A stretch of 64,000 nt of DNA from Porphyrobacter sp. GA68 (GTDB lineage Bacteria > Pseudomonadota > Alphaproteobacteria > Sphingomonadales > Sphingomonadaceae), in assembly GCF_022605525.1 (NCBI RefSeq), contig NZ_JAKQYJ010000003.1, forward strand, positions 52,508 through 116,507, in the 5' to 3' direction. Positions within the stretch are counted from its first letter, which is position 1. Each line of letters opens with the position of its first letter. A program made the translations under genes and the position numbers. Below the pieces are notes generated by a model that did not search any database, had not been told where the DNA came from, and saw only the letters and a program-made list of their open reading frames with translations. This document shows, one piece after another, positions 16,396 to 25,192 of this stretch.

Positions 16396-18663
16396 ATGGT
16401 TCCCTTCGCTTCATCGCCGACGATCGTCCGCGACATCCGCCACGCCCACCTGTTCTGCGGGATCGGTGGCGGGGCCATCGGCTTCCAGAAGGCGAGGGTG
16501 CGCGTCGGCCCGATGCAGGGTCGGTTCGTCTGCGCCGGCGGAATCGACGTCGACCCCGGTGCCATCCGCAATTTCGAGCGGATCACCGGCACTCCGGGCA
16601 CCGTCCTCGATCTGTTCGATCGCGAGCAGTATCGCGCCTTCCACGGCGCCGAACCCCCGTCGGACTGGCGCGAGGCCGCGCCGGCAGACATTCGGCGAGT
16701 CTTCGGCGAAAACGTCGACGTCCTCTTCCAGTCCAGCCCATGCAAGGGCTTCTCCGGCCTGCTGTCCGCCAAGCAGTCGAAAACGGACAAGTACCAAGCG
16801 CTGAACCGCCTCGCGCTGCGCGGTGTCTGGCTGACGCTCGAGGCATATCAGGATGACCCCATCCCGATCATCCTGTTCGAGAACGTGCCGCGCATCCTCA
16901 ATCGCGGCCGCTGGCTCCTTGACCAGATAACCGCGCTGTTCCGCTGCTACGGTTACAGCGTCAACATCGACGTTCACGACTGCGGCATCATCGGAAATCT
17001 GGCGCAGAGCCGCAAACGTGCGCTGTTGATCGCCCGCCACACGAAGAAAATCCCGCCGTTCGTCTATCAGCCCCGCCACCATCGCCTTCGCGGCGTCGGC
17101 GAAGTGATCGGCAAGCTCCCGCTGCCGGGTGACCCGATCGCGGGGCCGATGCACCGCATCCCGGCGCTGCAGTGGAAGACTTGGCTGCGCCTCGCGCTCG
17201 TGCCGGCAGGAAAGGATTGGCGCGCGCTCAACGATCTCGCCGTCGTCGACGGGCAGCTGCGCGATTACGGGATCGTGCCCGAAGCCCACCTGCGGAACAA
17301 CGCCCTTGGCGTGAACGCTTGGACCGACAGCGCGCCCGTCATCACCGGGCAGCGTGCTCCGGGGCAGGGCCGATTTGCCGTCGCGGATCCCCGCCCCGGG
17401 GAGGCCTGGCACAACGAGGCCCTGGGGGTTCGGACGTGGGCGGACAGCAGCCGCGTCGTCGCCGGCGCGAGCCGCCCGCACAACGGAGCGCACAGCGTTG
17501 CCGACCCCCGACCGGGTTACGGCGCGGGCACCCACCAGAACATCCTGGCCGTCGCCGACTTCGTCCAACCGGCCAAGGCCGTCACGGGTGCTCGTCACCC
17601 AGCAGGAGGAGCGCTCTCGGTCGCGGACCCTCGCGTGAATGGCCATGCCCGCAGCGTCCAGCTCGGCGTGCGCCCGTGGGACAAGCCCGCGGCCTGCGTC
17701 AAAGGCGACGTCAGCGTCGGAACCGGCCCCTATGCGGTCAGCGACCCGCGTCTGACCGGCGATCGCCCCCGGTACAACAACGTCTTCCGCATCGTGCCGT
17801 TCGACACCCCGTCACCAGCGGTTGCCGGACCGGGCGGGGCAGCAGGCGGGATTGCTGTCGCGGATCCGCGCGGCGCTACCAGCGAGACCTACAGCAGCCG
17901 GAAATACAAGGTTACGCCGTTCTCGGAGAGCAGCCGCGCCGTGATCGGTGCGAGCTCGACGGGCGAGGGCGCCTTTGCCGTTGCCGATCCCCGCCCGAGC
18001 TGGGGAAACCAGCGGCATCGCAACATCCTGCGAATCACACCCTACAGCGACCCGTCGGGAACCATCGCGGGCGGCCACAGCGTCACCGGAGGGCAACCGT
18101 GCGTCGCCGACGAACGCCGCGAGCACTACCAGACCGGCGGGCATTACGGTGTCGTCGACTGGCATCAGTCCTCGTACTCCGTGAGCGGATCGGCCTGCCA
18201 CGACAACGGCTTCAATTCGGTGGCGGACCCGCGCCCGACGGATATCGAGGCCGAGCGCTTCGAGTTGCCCGCCGCCAACGACCGCCTCGTCTGCCGGATC
18301 ATCGCGACCGACGGCACATGGCATCGGCCGTTCACGACACTCGATCTTGCCGCGCTGCAGGCGCTGTTCGACCCCGAGGAGATCTTCACCGCAGTCGAGG
18401 GCGAGCAGGGCATCGAATGGCACTGCCGGGAGGCGTTCGACCTCATCGACGGAAGCGACGTCACCAAGCGCGAATGGATCGGAAACATGGTCCCCGGCGC
18501 AGCCGCCACCGGAATGGCCGAGACGATCGGTGAGACGATCCTCCTGGCCGAGCAGGGGGAGACCTTCTTCCTCAGCACCCGGGAGATCTGGGTCAAACCC
18601 GGCGCGATGGCTCTGGCGATCGACAACGATCAGTCCGCGTTTCGGCTCGACGCCCTGGGATGA
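16396..18663 (+). CDS. C5-cytosine DNA methyltransferase with internal repeats
   Basis: A 755-residue protein with C5-methyltransferase motifs in order: motif I HLFCGIGGGAIGF (residues 18-30), motif IV SSPCKGFS with catalytic Cys116, motif VI ENV (162-164), motif VIII AQSRKRALLIA (about 212) and motif X-like IGNMVPGAAATGMAETIGETI near residue 700. Between VIII and X, where the target-recognition region normally lies, residues about 297-615 form about eight units of 35-45 residues, each ending in VADPR or a variant. It would methylate cytosine in host or plasmid DNA, possibly to escape restriction. No cognate nuclease lies beside it, so it is an orphan. The ribosome site ACAGGAGACGAGCC precedes the ATG. 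Confidence 0.85.
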   Translation: MVPFASSPTIVRDIRHAHLFCGIGGGAIGFQKARVRVGPMQGRFVCAGGIDVDPGAIRNFERITGTPGTVLDLFDREQYRAFHGAEPPSDWREAAPADIRRVFGENVDVLFQSSPCKGFSGLLSAKQSKTDKYQALNRLALRGVWLTLEAYQDDPIPIILFENVPRILNRGRWLLDQITALFRCYGYSVNIDVHDCGIIGNLAQSRKRALLIARHTKKIPPFVYQPRHHRLRGVGEVIGKLPLPGDPIAGPMHRIPALQWKTWLRLALVPAGKDWRALNDLAVVDGQLRDYGIVPEAHLRNNALGVNAWTDSAPVITGQRAPGQGRFAVADPRPGEAWHNEALGVRTWADSSRVVAGASRPHNGAHSVADPRPGYGAGTHQNILAVADFVQPAKAVTGARHPAGGALSVADPRVNGHARSVQLGVRPWDKPAACVKGDVSVGTGPYAVSDPRLTGDRPRYNNVFRIVPFDTPSPAVAGPGGAAGGIAVADPRGATSETYSSRKYKVTPFSESSRAVIGASSTGEGAFAVADPRPSWGNQRHRNILRITPYSDPSGTIAGGHSVTGGQPCVADERREHYQTGGHYGVVDWHQSSYSVSGSACHDNGFNSVADPRPTDIEAERFELPAANDRLVCRIIATDGTWHRPFTTLDLAALQALFDPEEIFTAVEGEQGIEWHCREAFDLIDGSDVTKREWIGNMVPGAAATGMAETIGETILLAEQGETFFLSTREIWVKPGAMALAIDNDQSAFRLDALG

Positions 18664-18709
18664 AAGGGAAGGGGGAGGGGGGTGCCCGATCCGGTTGAGG
18701 AGACGAGCA

Positions 18710-19348
18710 ATGCCCAAGTTTCAATCCGTTCCAGCGCCTGTCGAGACCCTGTGGGGCTCCCCGCAACAGTCCGAGCAGATCCTTCCTGGAGTGTGGGAGG
18801 TTCACACCACCAGCCATGGCGGCATCGTCCTGTCGGACGAGCGTCAGGCCGCGATGCCCGCTGCGCTGCGACTGGCGGAACCGTTCTACGAAGAGGACGT
18901 CGACTGGTGCCTCGCCCTCGTTGCGTTCGAAGCTGAATACCGCGCGTCGGGACGTCGATGCGCAGCGCTTCTCGCTGACAATGCGCGATCGAGCCTCCGC
19001 GCATGGCATCCCGACCGGTTCGCTGCCTTCACCGGCGAAGCGGTGCCAGAAACCGCGAGCCCGGTCCTCCAACGGCGCGCCGCCTACACCGCGCTGATCG
19101 GTGAATTCGTCGTCACAAGCGCCAGCGGCGATTGGGCCGACTGGGTTCCGAATGGCAAGGTCGGGGTTGTCGCCCGCCGCGTGACCGGCGTCGATGCGCT
19201 CGGTTTCGCCCGCTACGCCGACGGAGAGACGATCCAGGGCCTCGTCGACAAGGACGCCTACAACAGTTCGGCGATCAACGGGTTCGACGCGATCGGCGCT
19301 GTGCGCATCGATGGCGATGCCCCTGCGACCAAGGAAGTCGCGCTGTGA
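18710..19348 (+). CDS. Hypothetical protein (DUF7007-like)
   Basis: A 212-residue protein. The start MPKFQSVPAP follows TTGAGGAGACG. It has PWG-like TLWGSPQQSEQILPGVWEVHTTSHGGIVLS, a pattern I associate with the DUF7007 family of plasmid proteins (tentative). The middle, LAEPFYEEDVDWCLALVAFE, is also family-like. The C-terminal half contains a predicted beta-rich segment. It overlaps the next gene at GTGA and so belongs to one translationally coupled chain with it. Confidence 0.68.
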   Translation: MPKFQSVPAPVETLWGSPQQSEQILPGVWEVHTTSHGGIVLSDERQAAMPAALRLAEPFYEEDVDWCLALVAFEAEYRASGRRCAALLADNARSSLRAWHPDRFAAFTGEAVPETASPVLQRRAAYTALIGEFVVTSASGDWADWVPNGKVGVVARRVTGVDALGFARYADGETIQGLVDKDAYNSSAINGFDAIGAVRIDGDAPATKEVAL

Positions 19349-19665
19349 CCGGCGGCATCGGCACCGGCCTCGAGATCGCGCGCTCGCTCGTCCTCAGCAC
19401 GGCCCACATGCACCCCGCGACCGCGCGCGACTGGATGCCACGATGCCCCTGGGCGTGCTTCGAAAAGGGCGACTACGGGTGGTTCATGCACGTCTGCGAC
19501 GACGTCGGCATCACCGAAGCGCACGCTGTGCCCCTGGAAATCCGCTCCGCGATCCACGTCGCCAAGCGCGAAGGCTGCCAGTGGATTATGTGGGACTACG
19601 ACGGGCCTCTCGTCGCGGAGCTCCCCGAATACGATTGGACGGCGTCGCTGCCGATCGCGGCATGA
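19345..19665 (+). CDS. Hypothetical protein (DUF5983-like)
   Basis: A 106-residue protein starting at GTG, overlapping the upstream stop by 4 bp. SLVLSTAHMHPATARDWM near the N-terminus and WFMHVCDD resemble the DUF5983 family (from memory). The AAGGAAG ribosome site fits this GTG. The stop overlaps the ATG of the PP-loop gene (ATGA). Function unknown. Confidence 0.65.
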   Translation: MTGGIGTGLEIARSLVLSTAHMHPATARDWMPRCPWACFEKGDYGWFMHVCDDVGITEAHAVPLEIRSAIHVAKREGCQWIMWDYDGPLVAELPEYDWTASLPIAA

Positions 19666-20624
19666 ACGCGCCGGCGTTCCTCACGACGAGGCCGCGGCGC
19701 GCGGTGGACGTGCTCGACCTGCGCGACCCGCCCGTGGTGCTCGCCTACGGTATCGGAGTCGACTCGACCGCGATGCTCATCGAGCTCGTCGCACAAGGTC
19801 GAACGCCTGATCTGGTGCTCACCGCCGATACGGGGAGCGAAAAGCCAGCCACTTATGCCTACCTCGACGTCATCCGGCCATGGATGGCCGCGCACGGCAT
19901 CGACTTTCGGGTCTGCCGCTACGTCCCGCAGCGCTTCAAGCACTGGCCGCCCTACATGAGCCTGCTCGAGAACGTGCTGACCAACGCCACGCTGCCGTCG
20001 ATCAGCCTCGGCCGACACAGCTGCAGCCTCAAATGGAAGATCGCGCCCCAGGACAAGTTCGTCGAAACATGGCAACCGGCCATCGACGCATGGGCGCGCG
20101 GCCAGAAGGTCATCCGCCTGATCGGCTACGACGCGTCGCCGGCGGACACGCGGCGTCACGCGCATGCGCTCACCATCCCCAACGACCGCTTCGAATGCCG
20201 TTACCCGTTACGGGAATGGGGCTGGACGCGCGACGATTGCATCGCTCGGATCGAGGCCGAAGGACTCCCGGTCCCGCCGAAATCGGCTTGCTTCATGTGC
20301 TGCGGCTCGCAGCCTGACGAGATCCGCGACCTCCCTGCATGGTGCCTGCGGCTCATCGTCCTGATCGAGGCCCGGGCCGCGCCGAGGCTCCGCACCGTGG
20401 AAGGCCTCTGGCGGACCACGACCAAGAAGCGCCCAGGCCGAATGACCGACTTCATCCGCACGGAGCAACTGCTCCCTGCAGGAGAGATCGATCGCATCGC
20501 GCACGAAGCGCCGACTGCGCTGCGGCTGTTTCAGGACGCCGCGGCCGACATCCCGCTTCCGGAACGCCCGCACCTGGCGGACTGGATCTCCCAATTCAAC
20601 GCACAGCTGGAGCTGGCCGCATGA
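19662..20624 (+). CDS. PP-loop ATP-pyrophosphatase / PAPS-reductase-like protein
   Basis: A 320-residue protein of the PAPS-reductase/PP-loop superfamily, which adenylates a substrate with ATP. The PP-loop is the variant YGIGVDSTAML near residue 30. HSCSLKWK near 125 and a Cys cluster SACFMCCGSQPDE near 208 could bind a metal or Fe-S cluster, as in sulfur-transfer or tRNA-thiolation relatives. The start ATGA overlaps the previous stop and its own stop overlaps the next ATG. A second PP-loop gene lies 4 kb on. Sulfur metabolism seems unlikely on this replicon; a nucleic-acid modification role is an inference. Confidence 0.75.
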   Translation: MNAPAFLTTRPRRAVDVLDLRDPPVVLAYGIGVDSTAMLIELVAQGRTPDLVLTADTGSEKPATYAYLDVIRPWMAAHGIDFRVCRYVPQRFKHWPPYMSLLENVLTNATLPSISLGRHSCSLKWKIAPQDKFVETWQPAIDAWARGQKVIRLIGYDASPADTRRHAHALTIPNDRFECRYPLREWGWTRDDCIARIEAEGLPVPPKSACFMCCGSQPDEIRDLPAWCLRLIVLIEARAAPRLRTVEGLWRTTTKKRPGRMTDFIRTEQLLPAGEIDRIAHEAPTALRLFQDAAADIPLPERPHLADWISQFNAQLELAA

Positions 20625-20980
20625 TCAGCGAAACACTGACCCGCGCCGAACAGATCGCGCGCCTCAACGACCGCGCTCGCCAAGGGCTCGATCGAACCGC
20701 AGTCGTCAACTTCACCCGGGCATGCCTCGCCGAGTTCTGCTCGGACGACACGCCCAGCGGGCTGCTCGCCCAGGCCGAAATGATGAAGGCCATGCGTCAG
20801 CACGATTTCATCAACGATGCCCATGGCGAGCGCGACTTCGGGCAGATGACGTTCCGCGACACGCCCGTGTGGTTCAAGATCGACTATTACGACCTCGATC
20901 TCGAATACGGCAGCGAGGATCCGGCTGATGCTAGCATCACGCGCCGGGTCATCACGATCATGCTTCCGAGCGACTACTGA
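20621..20980 (+). CDS. DUF3768 family protein
   Basis: A 119-residue protein with the DUF3768 pattern: RAEQIARLNDRARQG at the start, HGERDFGQMTF in the middle, then VWFKIDYYDLDLEYGSEDPAD and RRVITIMLPSDY at the end. The family is common on alphaproteobacterial plasmids and its function is unknown. It overlaps both neighbours (ATGA upstream, TGATG downstream), so it is part of a translationally coupled chain. Confidence 0.88.
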   Translation: MISETLTRAEQIARLNDRARQGLDRTAVVNFTRACLAEFCSDDTPSGLLAQAEMMKAMRQHDFINDAHGERDFGQMTFRDTPVWFKIDYYDLDLEYGSEDPADASITRRVITIMLPSDY

Positions 20981-21585
20981 TGCGCCCGCTCCGCCCCGCC
21001 ACACAAGCCGAGGCCGACGCAGCGGCCGCGACGATCACCGCGCTGCGCGTCGCTCGAGACTACGCCCGAAAGGCCGGCTCCCCCCGCACGCTCGACCTCA
21101 TTCTGCGCGCTCTCAAAAGCGCCGAGGGTGCGCAGCGGCACGTTGCCCATCGTCTCCATCGGACAGCTGCACCGCCGCTGGCAGACGTCCCGCCCGCAAG
21201 CTACAACACCCGCCCAGGAGGACAGACCACGATGAGCCGCCGCGAAATCCCGATCAAAGTCGGCGAGCGTCGCGCCGTGCGCGCCGTCGTCGGATACGAC
21301 CGTCCGCTCGAAACCTACTTCGCCCAGGTATTCGAGACTGATGCCGATGGCGAGGAAGACGCTTTCCTTTGGCAGGGCACTTTCCCGGGCGAACTCCCGA
21401 CGCCCCGCTCCGCGATCGCCCTCATCGAGCCTTTCTGTGACGTTCCTGCAGACCTCGCTGCCGCGCTCGAGACCGACCAGCTCAAGACGCTCGCCCAACA
21501 GGATTCGCCCGGCCAGGCCGAAGCGAAACGCCTCCTGATCCGCGGCGAATCTGCGCAGCCACGGCCGAACGAACCGAAGGACTGA
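20980..21585 (+). CDS. Hypothetical protein, apparent two-part fusion
   Basis: A 201-residue open frame beginning at an ATG that overlaps the upstream stop by one base. The first 84 residues (ADAAAATITALRVARDYARKAG...SAEGAQRHVAHRL) look like a small helical protein. Residue 85 is an ATG at 21232 preceded by CAGGAGGACAGACC, an excellent ribosome site. From there MSRREIPIKVGERRAVRAVV begins what looks like a separate beta-rich protein. Either a stop was lost and two genes fused, or both full-length and short forms are made. Confidence 0.6.
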   Translation: MRPLRPATQAEADAAAATITALRVARDYARKAGSPRTLDLILRALKSAEGAQRHVAHRLHRTAAPPLADVPPASYNTRPGGQTTMSRREIPIKVGERRAVRAVVGYDRPLETYFAQVFETDADGEEDAFLWQGTFPGELPTPRSAIALIEPFCDVPADLAAALETDQLKTLAQQDSPGQAEAKRLLIRGESAQPRPNEPKD

Positions 21586-21638
21586 AGGGGAGGGGGATTG
21601 GTCCCGACGATCCAGAGGAGGATCGCAGGAGACCCCCC

Positions 21639-22145
21639 ATGCCCATCACGATCGACCTTGGCGGCGCCCCCGCCAACGAAGACTGTGCCCAGCTCGGCCA
21701 CACACCCGACTTCGCCGCCATCAACCGCTTGGAGGTCGACGCCTACCGCGTCGCCCTGATTGGCCTGTTCGGCACGCCGCCCGAAGGCTGCGCGCTAACG
21801 GCGCAGCCCAATCATCACGATTTCGGAACCTACACCACGCTCGCCCTCGTGATCGGGGACGACGCCGACCTTGGTCCGGCAAGAGCGTATGCCGAGGCCG
21901 TCGAAGACGGAATCGGCTCCTGGCTCGAAGCCGGAATGGCACCGCCCGTCACTTACGACGACGCCGAGGCCGTCTGCCACAAGGCGAGCATTGCGGACGT
22001 CGTGCTCGGCGCCCTGCAGACCACGCGACCCGATGCGCGCGGGAATTTCCCGCTGCCGGCGTTCGCCGCCATCCACCGCAACCTCTCCGCCGCTTACCCG
22101 GACGAGGCCGCCCGCTTTGCCGCTCTTATCGGAGAACCCGCATGA
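21639..22145 (+). CDS. Hypothetical protein
   Basis: A 168-residue acidic protein of unknown family, beginning MPITIDLGGAP. It contains LALVIGDDADLGPARAYAEAV, a Gly-rich middle and a C-terminal helix (FAAIHRNLSAAYPDEAARFAALI). The leader carries the TGAAGGGGAGGGGGAT motif at the previous stop and GCAGGAGACC before the ATG. It overlaps the next gene at ATGA. Probably cytoplasmic; function unknown. Confidence 0.62.
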   Translation: MPITIDLGGAPANEDCAQLGHTPDFAAINRLEVDAYRVALIGLFGTPPEGCALTAQPNHHDFGTYTTLALVIGDDADLGPARAYAEAVEDGIGSWLEAGMAPPVTYDDAEAVCHKASIADVVLGALQTTRPDARGNFPLPAFAAIHRNLSAAYPDEAARFAALIGEPA

Positions 22146-22603
22146 CGACCGACACCCAGCCTACAGCGCGTCTTCGCACCGCTCCGCGCGACGACGCACC
22201 CTCACTGATGCTGGCGGCGATCTGCGCGGTCGCGGTCCGGAACGGGATCAACACGATCGTCGTAACCTACGACGGATACGGCGACGAAGGGCAAATCCAC
22301 AGCGTCGTGCTGCAGGGGCCAGCGGATGAGTACGGCACCGCACCGGAACTGCCGATGCCCGCAATGCCATGCACGTCCTGGTCGGTTCCCTTCCGCGGCG
22401 ACGCATTCGAGGTCGACACAACCTTCGCCCAAGCGATTGACGATCTCGGCATCGAGATGCTGGCCCAGAAGCACAACGGTTGGGAGGACGGCGAGGGCGC
22501 CTTCGGCGAGCTGACCATCGACATCACCGCGCGCAAGGCCGTCCTCGAACACAGCGTTCGGATCATCGAGACCGAATGCTTCACCCACGAGTGGGAGGGC
22601 TGA
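22142..22603 (+). CDS. Hypothetical protein (DUF6878-like)
   Basis: A 153-residue protein. IVVTYDGYGDEGQI followed by LAQKHNGWEDGEGAFGELTIDITAR matches a family I recall as DUF6878. The start ATG overlaps the previous stop (ATGA). It is followed 3 bp later by the DUF6915-like gene, and the two families often travel together on plasmids, which supports both calls. Function unknown. Confidence 0.72.
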   Translation: MTTDTQPTARLRTAPRDDAPSLMLAAICAVAVRNGINTIVVTYDGYGDEGQIHSVVLQGPADEYGTAPELPMPAMPCTSWSVPFRGDAFEVDTTFAQAIDDLGIEMLAQKHNGWEDGEGAFGELTIDITARKAVLEHSVRIIETECFTHEWEG

Positions 22604-22606
22604 GCG

Positions 22607-23005
22607 ATGTCGCACTGCTACTACCATTGCCTGTCGTCGGTTCGCCGCTGGGGCGGACGGGTCGAGAATTATCGGGCGCTTCACGACTGGTTCGACCAGT
22701 CCAAGGCAATCATCGCCGACCCCCGGCACCGTGCCCTGCGTCACCACGCCGAAGGCATCTTCATGCTCGAGACGATCTTCGGCCAGACGATCGTCAACGG
22801 CGACGGCCGCGTCGTACCGGTCCGCCTAATCGGCGAACAGCACGTCATCGAAGATCTCGGCCGCGTCCCCTCCTTCGCCGATTGGGCCCGCGAGATACGG
22901 CCCGCCAGCTGGATGCTCCGCGCCAATCCGCAAGGCTCGCCGGGGCTCGACCCCGACATCATTACCGTCACCGTGAAGGGAGAGCCCGATGCTAACCGAC
23001 TCTGA
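22607..23005 (+). CDS. DUF6915-like protein
   Basis: A 132-residue protein. CYYHCLSSVRRWGGRVENY, HDWFDQSKAIIADPRHRALRHHAEGIF, and VPVRLIGEQHVIEDLGRVPS match a plasmid family known to me as DUF6915. Several conserved His residues (HH at about 45) might bind metal, but no activity is established. The end overlaps the next gene by 17 bp in a different frame. Confidence 0.75.
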   Translation: MSHCYYHCLSSVRRWGGRVENYRALHDWFDQSKAIIADPRHRALRHHAEGIFMLETIFGQTIVNGDGRVVPVRLIGEQHVIEDLGRVPSFADWAREIRPASWMLRANPQGSPGLDPDIITVTVKGEPDANRL

Positions 23006-23333
23006 GCGCTTCGCGTTCACCGCGCACCGCATCCACGCCTTCGAGACGACCGGCGACGCCTACGATGCGACGCAGACCGACGAGGCGATCGAGACCGGCG
23101 ACACGCTGCTCGTACACGCCGAAGGCGTCGTCGCGGTCGCCATGACCTGGCCGTTCGCCATCACCACCGCGCACGGCCATCTGCACAGCATGGCGCCGCT
23201 CAAGGACGGCGACACGCTGGAGATCGTCGCCGGATCGCTGAACGTCGAGCCTGACGCCATCCGCCGTGCGGCCGAGCTCGCGCGGCAGCTCGGTTTCGAG
23301 ATCGACCCCACAGTCGCCCCCATTCTGGCCTGA
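22989..23333 (+). CDS. Hypothetical protein
   Basis: A 114-residue acidic protein, MLTDSERFAFTAHRI, with alternating beta-like segments (DTLLVHAEGVVAVAMTW) and a C-terminal helix IRRAAELARQLGF. No family recognised. The ATG lies 17 bp inside the preceding gene, with AAGGGAG as ribosome site (about 22976-22982). Probably expressed by coupling. Confidence 0.6.
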   Translation: MLTDSERFAFTAHRIHAFETTGDAYDATQTDEAIETGDTLLVHAEGVVAVAMTWPFAITTAHGHLHSMAPLKDGDTLEIVAGSLNVEPDAIRRAAELARQLGFEIDPTVAPILA

Positions 23334-23352
23334 CGGCAACCGGAGACCCACC

Positions 23353-24048
23353 GTGGCAAACAATTATCTTCAGGCCGCATTCGCGGTCACCGTTACCGCG
23401 TCCGAAGCCCGCCTGATCGCCGCGGTCCAGCGCGCGATCGAGGCCATCGACAGCGGCGTCGAAGGCGACGAAGCCACCGCCTTCGTGGCGGACCTCGGCC
23501 CCGAGTTCGCGACCGCTTTCCCGGGCGGTGATGCCGAGCCGTTCGCCGGCGTCATGACGATCTTTCCCGACGCGGATTTTCCCTGTCTCGACGCCGACGT
23601 CACCATCGAGGACGGACCCGAGGCCGACACCAAGATCGTGAGCTTCACCGGTGACCAGTTCGGCGTCGAACAGGTCGCAAACCTGCTGTTCGCGTGCGCC
23701 AAGTCCGCGTTGCCGTTCGGATTCCAGTACGCCTACACCTGCGATCGACTTCGCCACGACGAATTCGGCGGTGGGGCCGTCGTGATCACCCAAGCCGGAA
23801 TCCGTTACCACAGCACATCCGATATCCTGCGCGCCGGCCTCGACGACACACCTGCCGAGGAAGGCCGTTCGGGCTTCGTGCTCGCCACGCGCGACCCCGA
23901 GCATGGCTTGTCGTTCTGGAACAACGAAACCGGTTTCGGACGATTGGCTGAAGCGACCGTCTTTTCAGAGCCCGAGGCCGCCGCGTTCGACAAGCCGATT
24001 GCCGACGACGAACCCGAATGGCTCGCATGCCCGGCAGGGTCGCCGTGA
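23353..24048 (+). CDS. Hypothetical protein
   Basis: A 231-residue acidic protein of unknown family. GTG at 23353 follows CCGGAGACCCACC, so MANNYLQAAFAVTV is taken as the N-terminus. It has a helical N-terminal region rich in Ala/Glu and a beta-rich middle with TIFPDADFPCLDADV and GFQYAYTCD. The end overlaps the second PP-loop gene at GTGA. Confidence 0.62.
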   Translation: MANNYLQAAFAVTVTASEARLIAAVQRAIEAIDSGVEGDEATAFVADLGPEFATAFPGGDAEPFAGVMTIFPDADFPCLDADVTIEDGPEADTKIVSFTGDQFGVEQVANLLFACAKSALPFGFQYAYTCDRLRHDEFGGGAVVITQAGIRYHSTSDILRAGLDDTPAEEGRSGFVLATRDPEHGLSFWNNETGFGRLAEATVFSEPEAAAFDKPIADDEPEWLACPAGSP

Positions 24049-25169
24049 CCGCCGTCGGCCGTATCGCCCTTCCCGCGGCCAGCGCCATCCCCCCGATCGC
24101 GCTACCGCCGGAGATCGAGCGGGCACTGCGAGACAGTGCCTGGGCCGTATTCAACCTCTCAGGCGGCAAGGATTCGTCGGCCGCGCTGTTCGCGACCATG
24201 TTGGCGCTGGATGCCATCGGGCATCCGCGCTCCCGACGGATAGCGGTCCATGCCGACCTCGGCCGCGCCGAATGGGATAGCACCCCTGATATAGTCGAAG
24301 CGCTGGCCGTGCGCGCAGAAATCCCGCTGCACGTTCGCCGCCGCCGAGGAGGCGACCTGATCGATCGCTGGGAACAGCGCTTCGCCAACGGGAAGGTCCG
24401 TTACGAGAACCTCGAGATCTACAACCTCATCGGTCCGTGGTCCTCGGCCTCACTCCGATTCTGCACGTCAGAGCAGAAGGCGCAGGTGCTTGGGCCCTTC
24501 CTCGCGCGCGAATTCGCCGGCGAAACGATCGTCCAGATCATCGGCATCCGACGCGACGAGAGCGCCGCTCGCAGCAAAGCGCCAGAATGGAAGCCCGACG
24601 ACCGCTTCGCGAAGCCGGGGAACGCCAACGGCACCGCCATGATGGTGTGGCACCCGATCGTCCATTGGGCGACCGACCAGGTCTTCGCGCTGCACGACGC
24701 CCTCAGCATCCCGCTCCACGAAGCCTACACCTGCTACGGATCCACGCGCCTATCATGCCGCTACTGCGTGCTGCAGTCGCTGGCAGACGCCAAGGCATCG
24801 GCTTCCGCGCCATCCAATCGCGACGCGCTCTTGCAGCTGGTCGACCTCGAGGCACGCTCGACCTTTTCGTTTCAGCCCGCGCGATGGCTGGCCGACACCG
24901 CACCGCATTTGCTCCCGGCGACGCTGCGGGCGGATATCGAGCGCGCGAAGCGCGACGCGGCCGAGCGCCGCGCGCTGGAGGCTGCGATGCCCGCCGGTCT
25001 GCGGTTCTGCAAAGGCTGGCCACCCCGCCTGCCAACGCTCGACGAGGCAGCCCGGATCGCGGCGTCCCGCGCATCGATCCTGGCACGCCACCGCCTCGAG
25101 AATCGCTTCAGCGATGCCCGCGCCGTGCGCGGCCGCTTCGAGCAGCTGATGCTCGCCAAGGCCGCCTGA
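24045..25169 (+). CDS. Second PP-loop / PAPS-reductase-like protein
   Basis: A 374-residue PP-loop protein with the canonical FNLSGGKDSSAAL near residue 40, HADLGRAEWDST near 75, SLRFCTSEQK near 140 and a metal-type SCRYCVLQS near 245. The layout resembles phage-type phosphoadenosine-phosphosulfate-reductase family proteins, whose substrates are mostly unknown. GTG at 24045 overlaps the previous stop (GTGA) and is preferred; an in-frame ATG lies at 24018. The protein is more canonical than the copy at 19662 and not a close duplicate of it. Confidence 0.78.
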   Translation: MTAVGRIALPAASAIPPIALPPEIERALRDSAWAVFNLSGGKDSSAALFATMLALDAIGHPRSRRIAVHADLGRAEWDSTPDIVEALAVRAEIPLHVRRRRGGDLIDRWEQRFANGKVRYENLEIYNLIGPWSSASLRFCTSEQKAQVLGPFLAREFAGETIVQIIGIRRDESAARSKAPEWKPDDRFAKPGNANGTAMMVWHPIVHWATDQVFALHDALSIPLHEAYTCYGSTRLSCRYCVLQSLADAKASASAPSNRDALLQLVDLEARSTFSFQPARWLADTAPHLLPATLRADIERAKRDAAERRALEAAMPAGLRFCKGWPPRLPTLDEAARIAASRASILARHRLENRFSDARAVRGRFEQLMLAKAA

Positions 25170-25192
25170 TCCTCTCGACACGGAGAAGTCCC

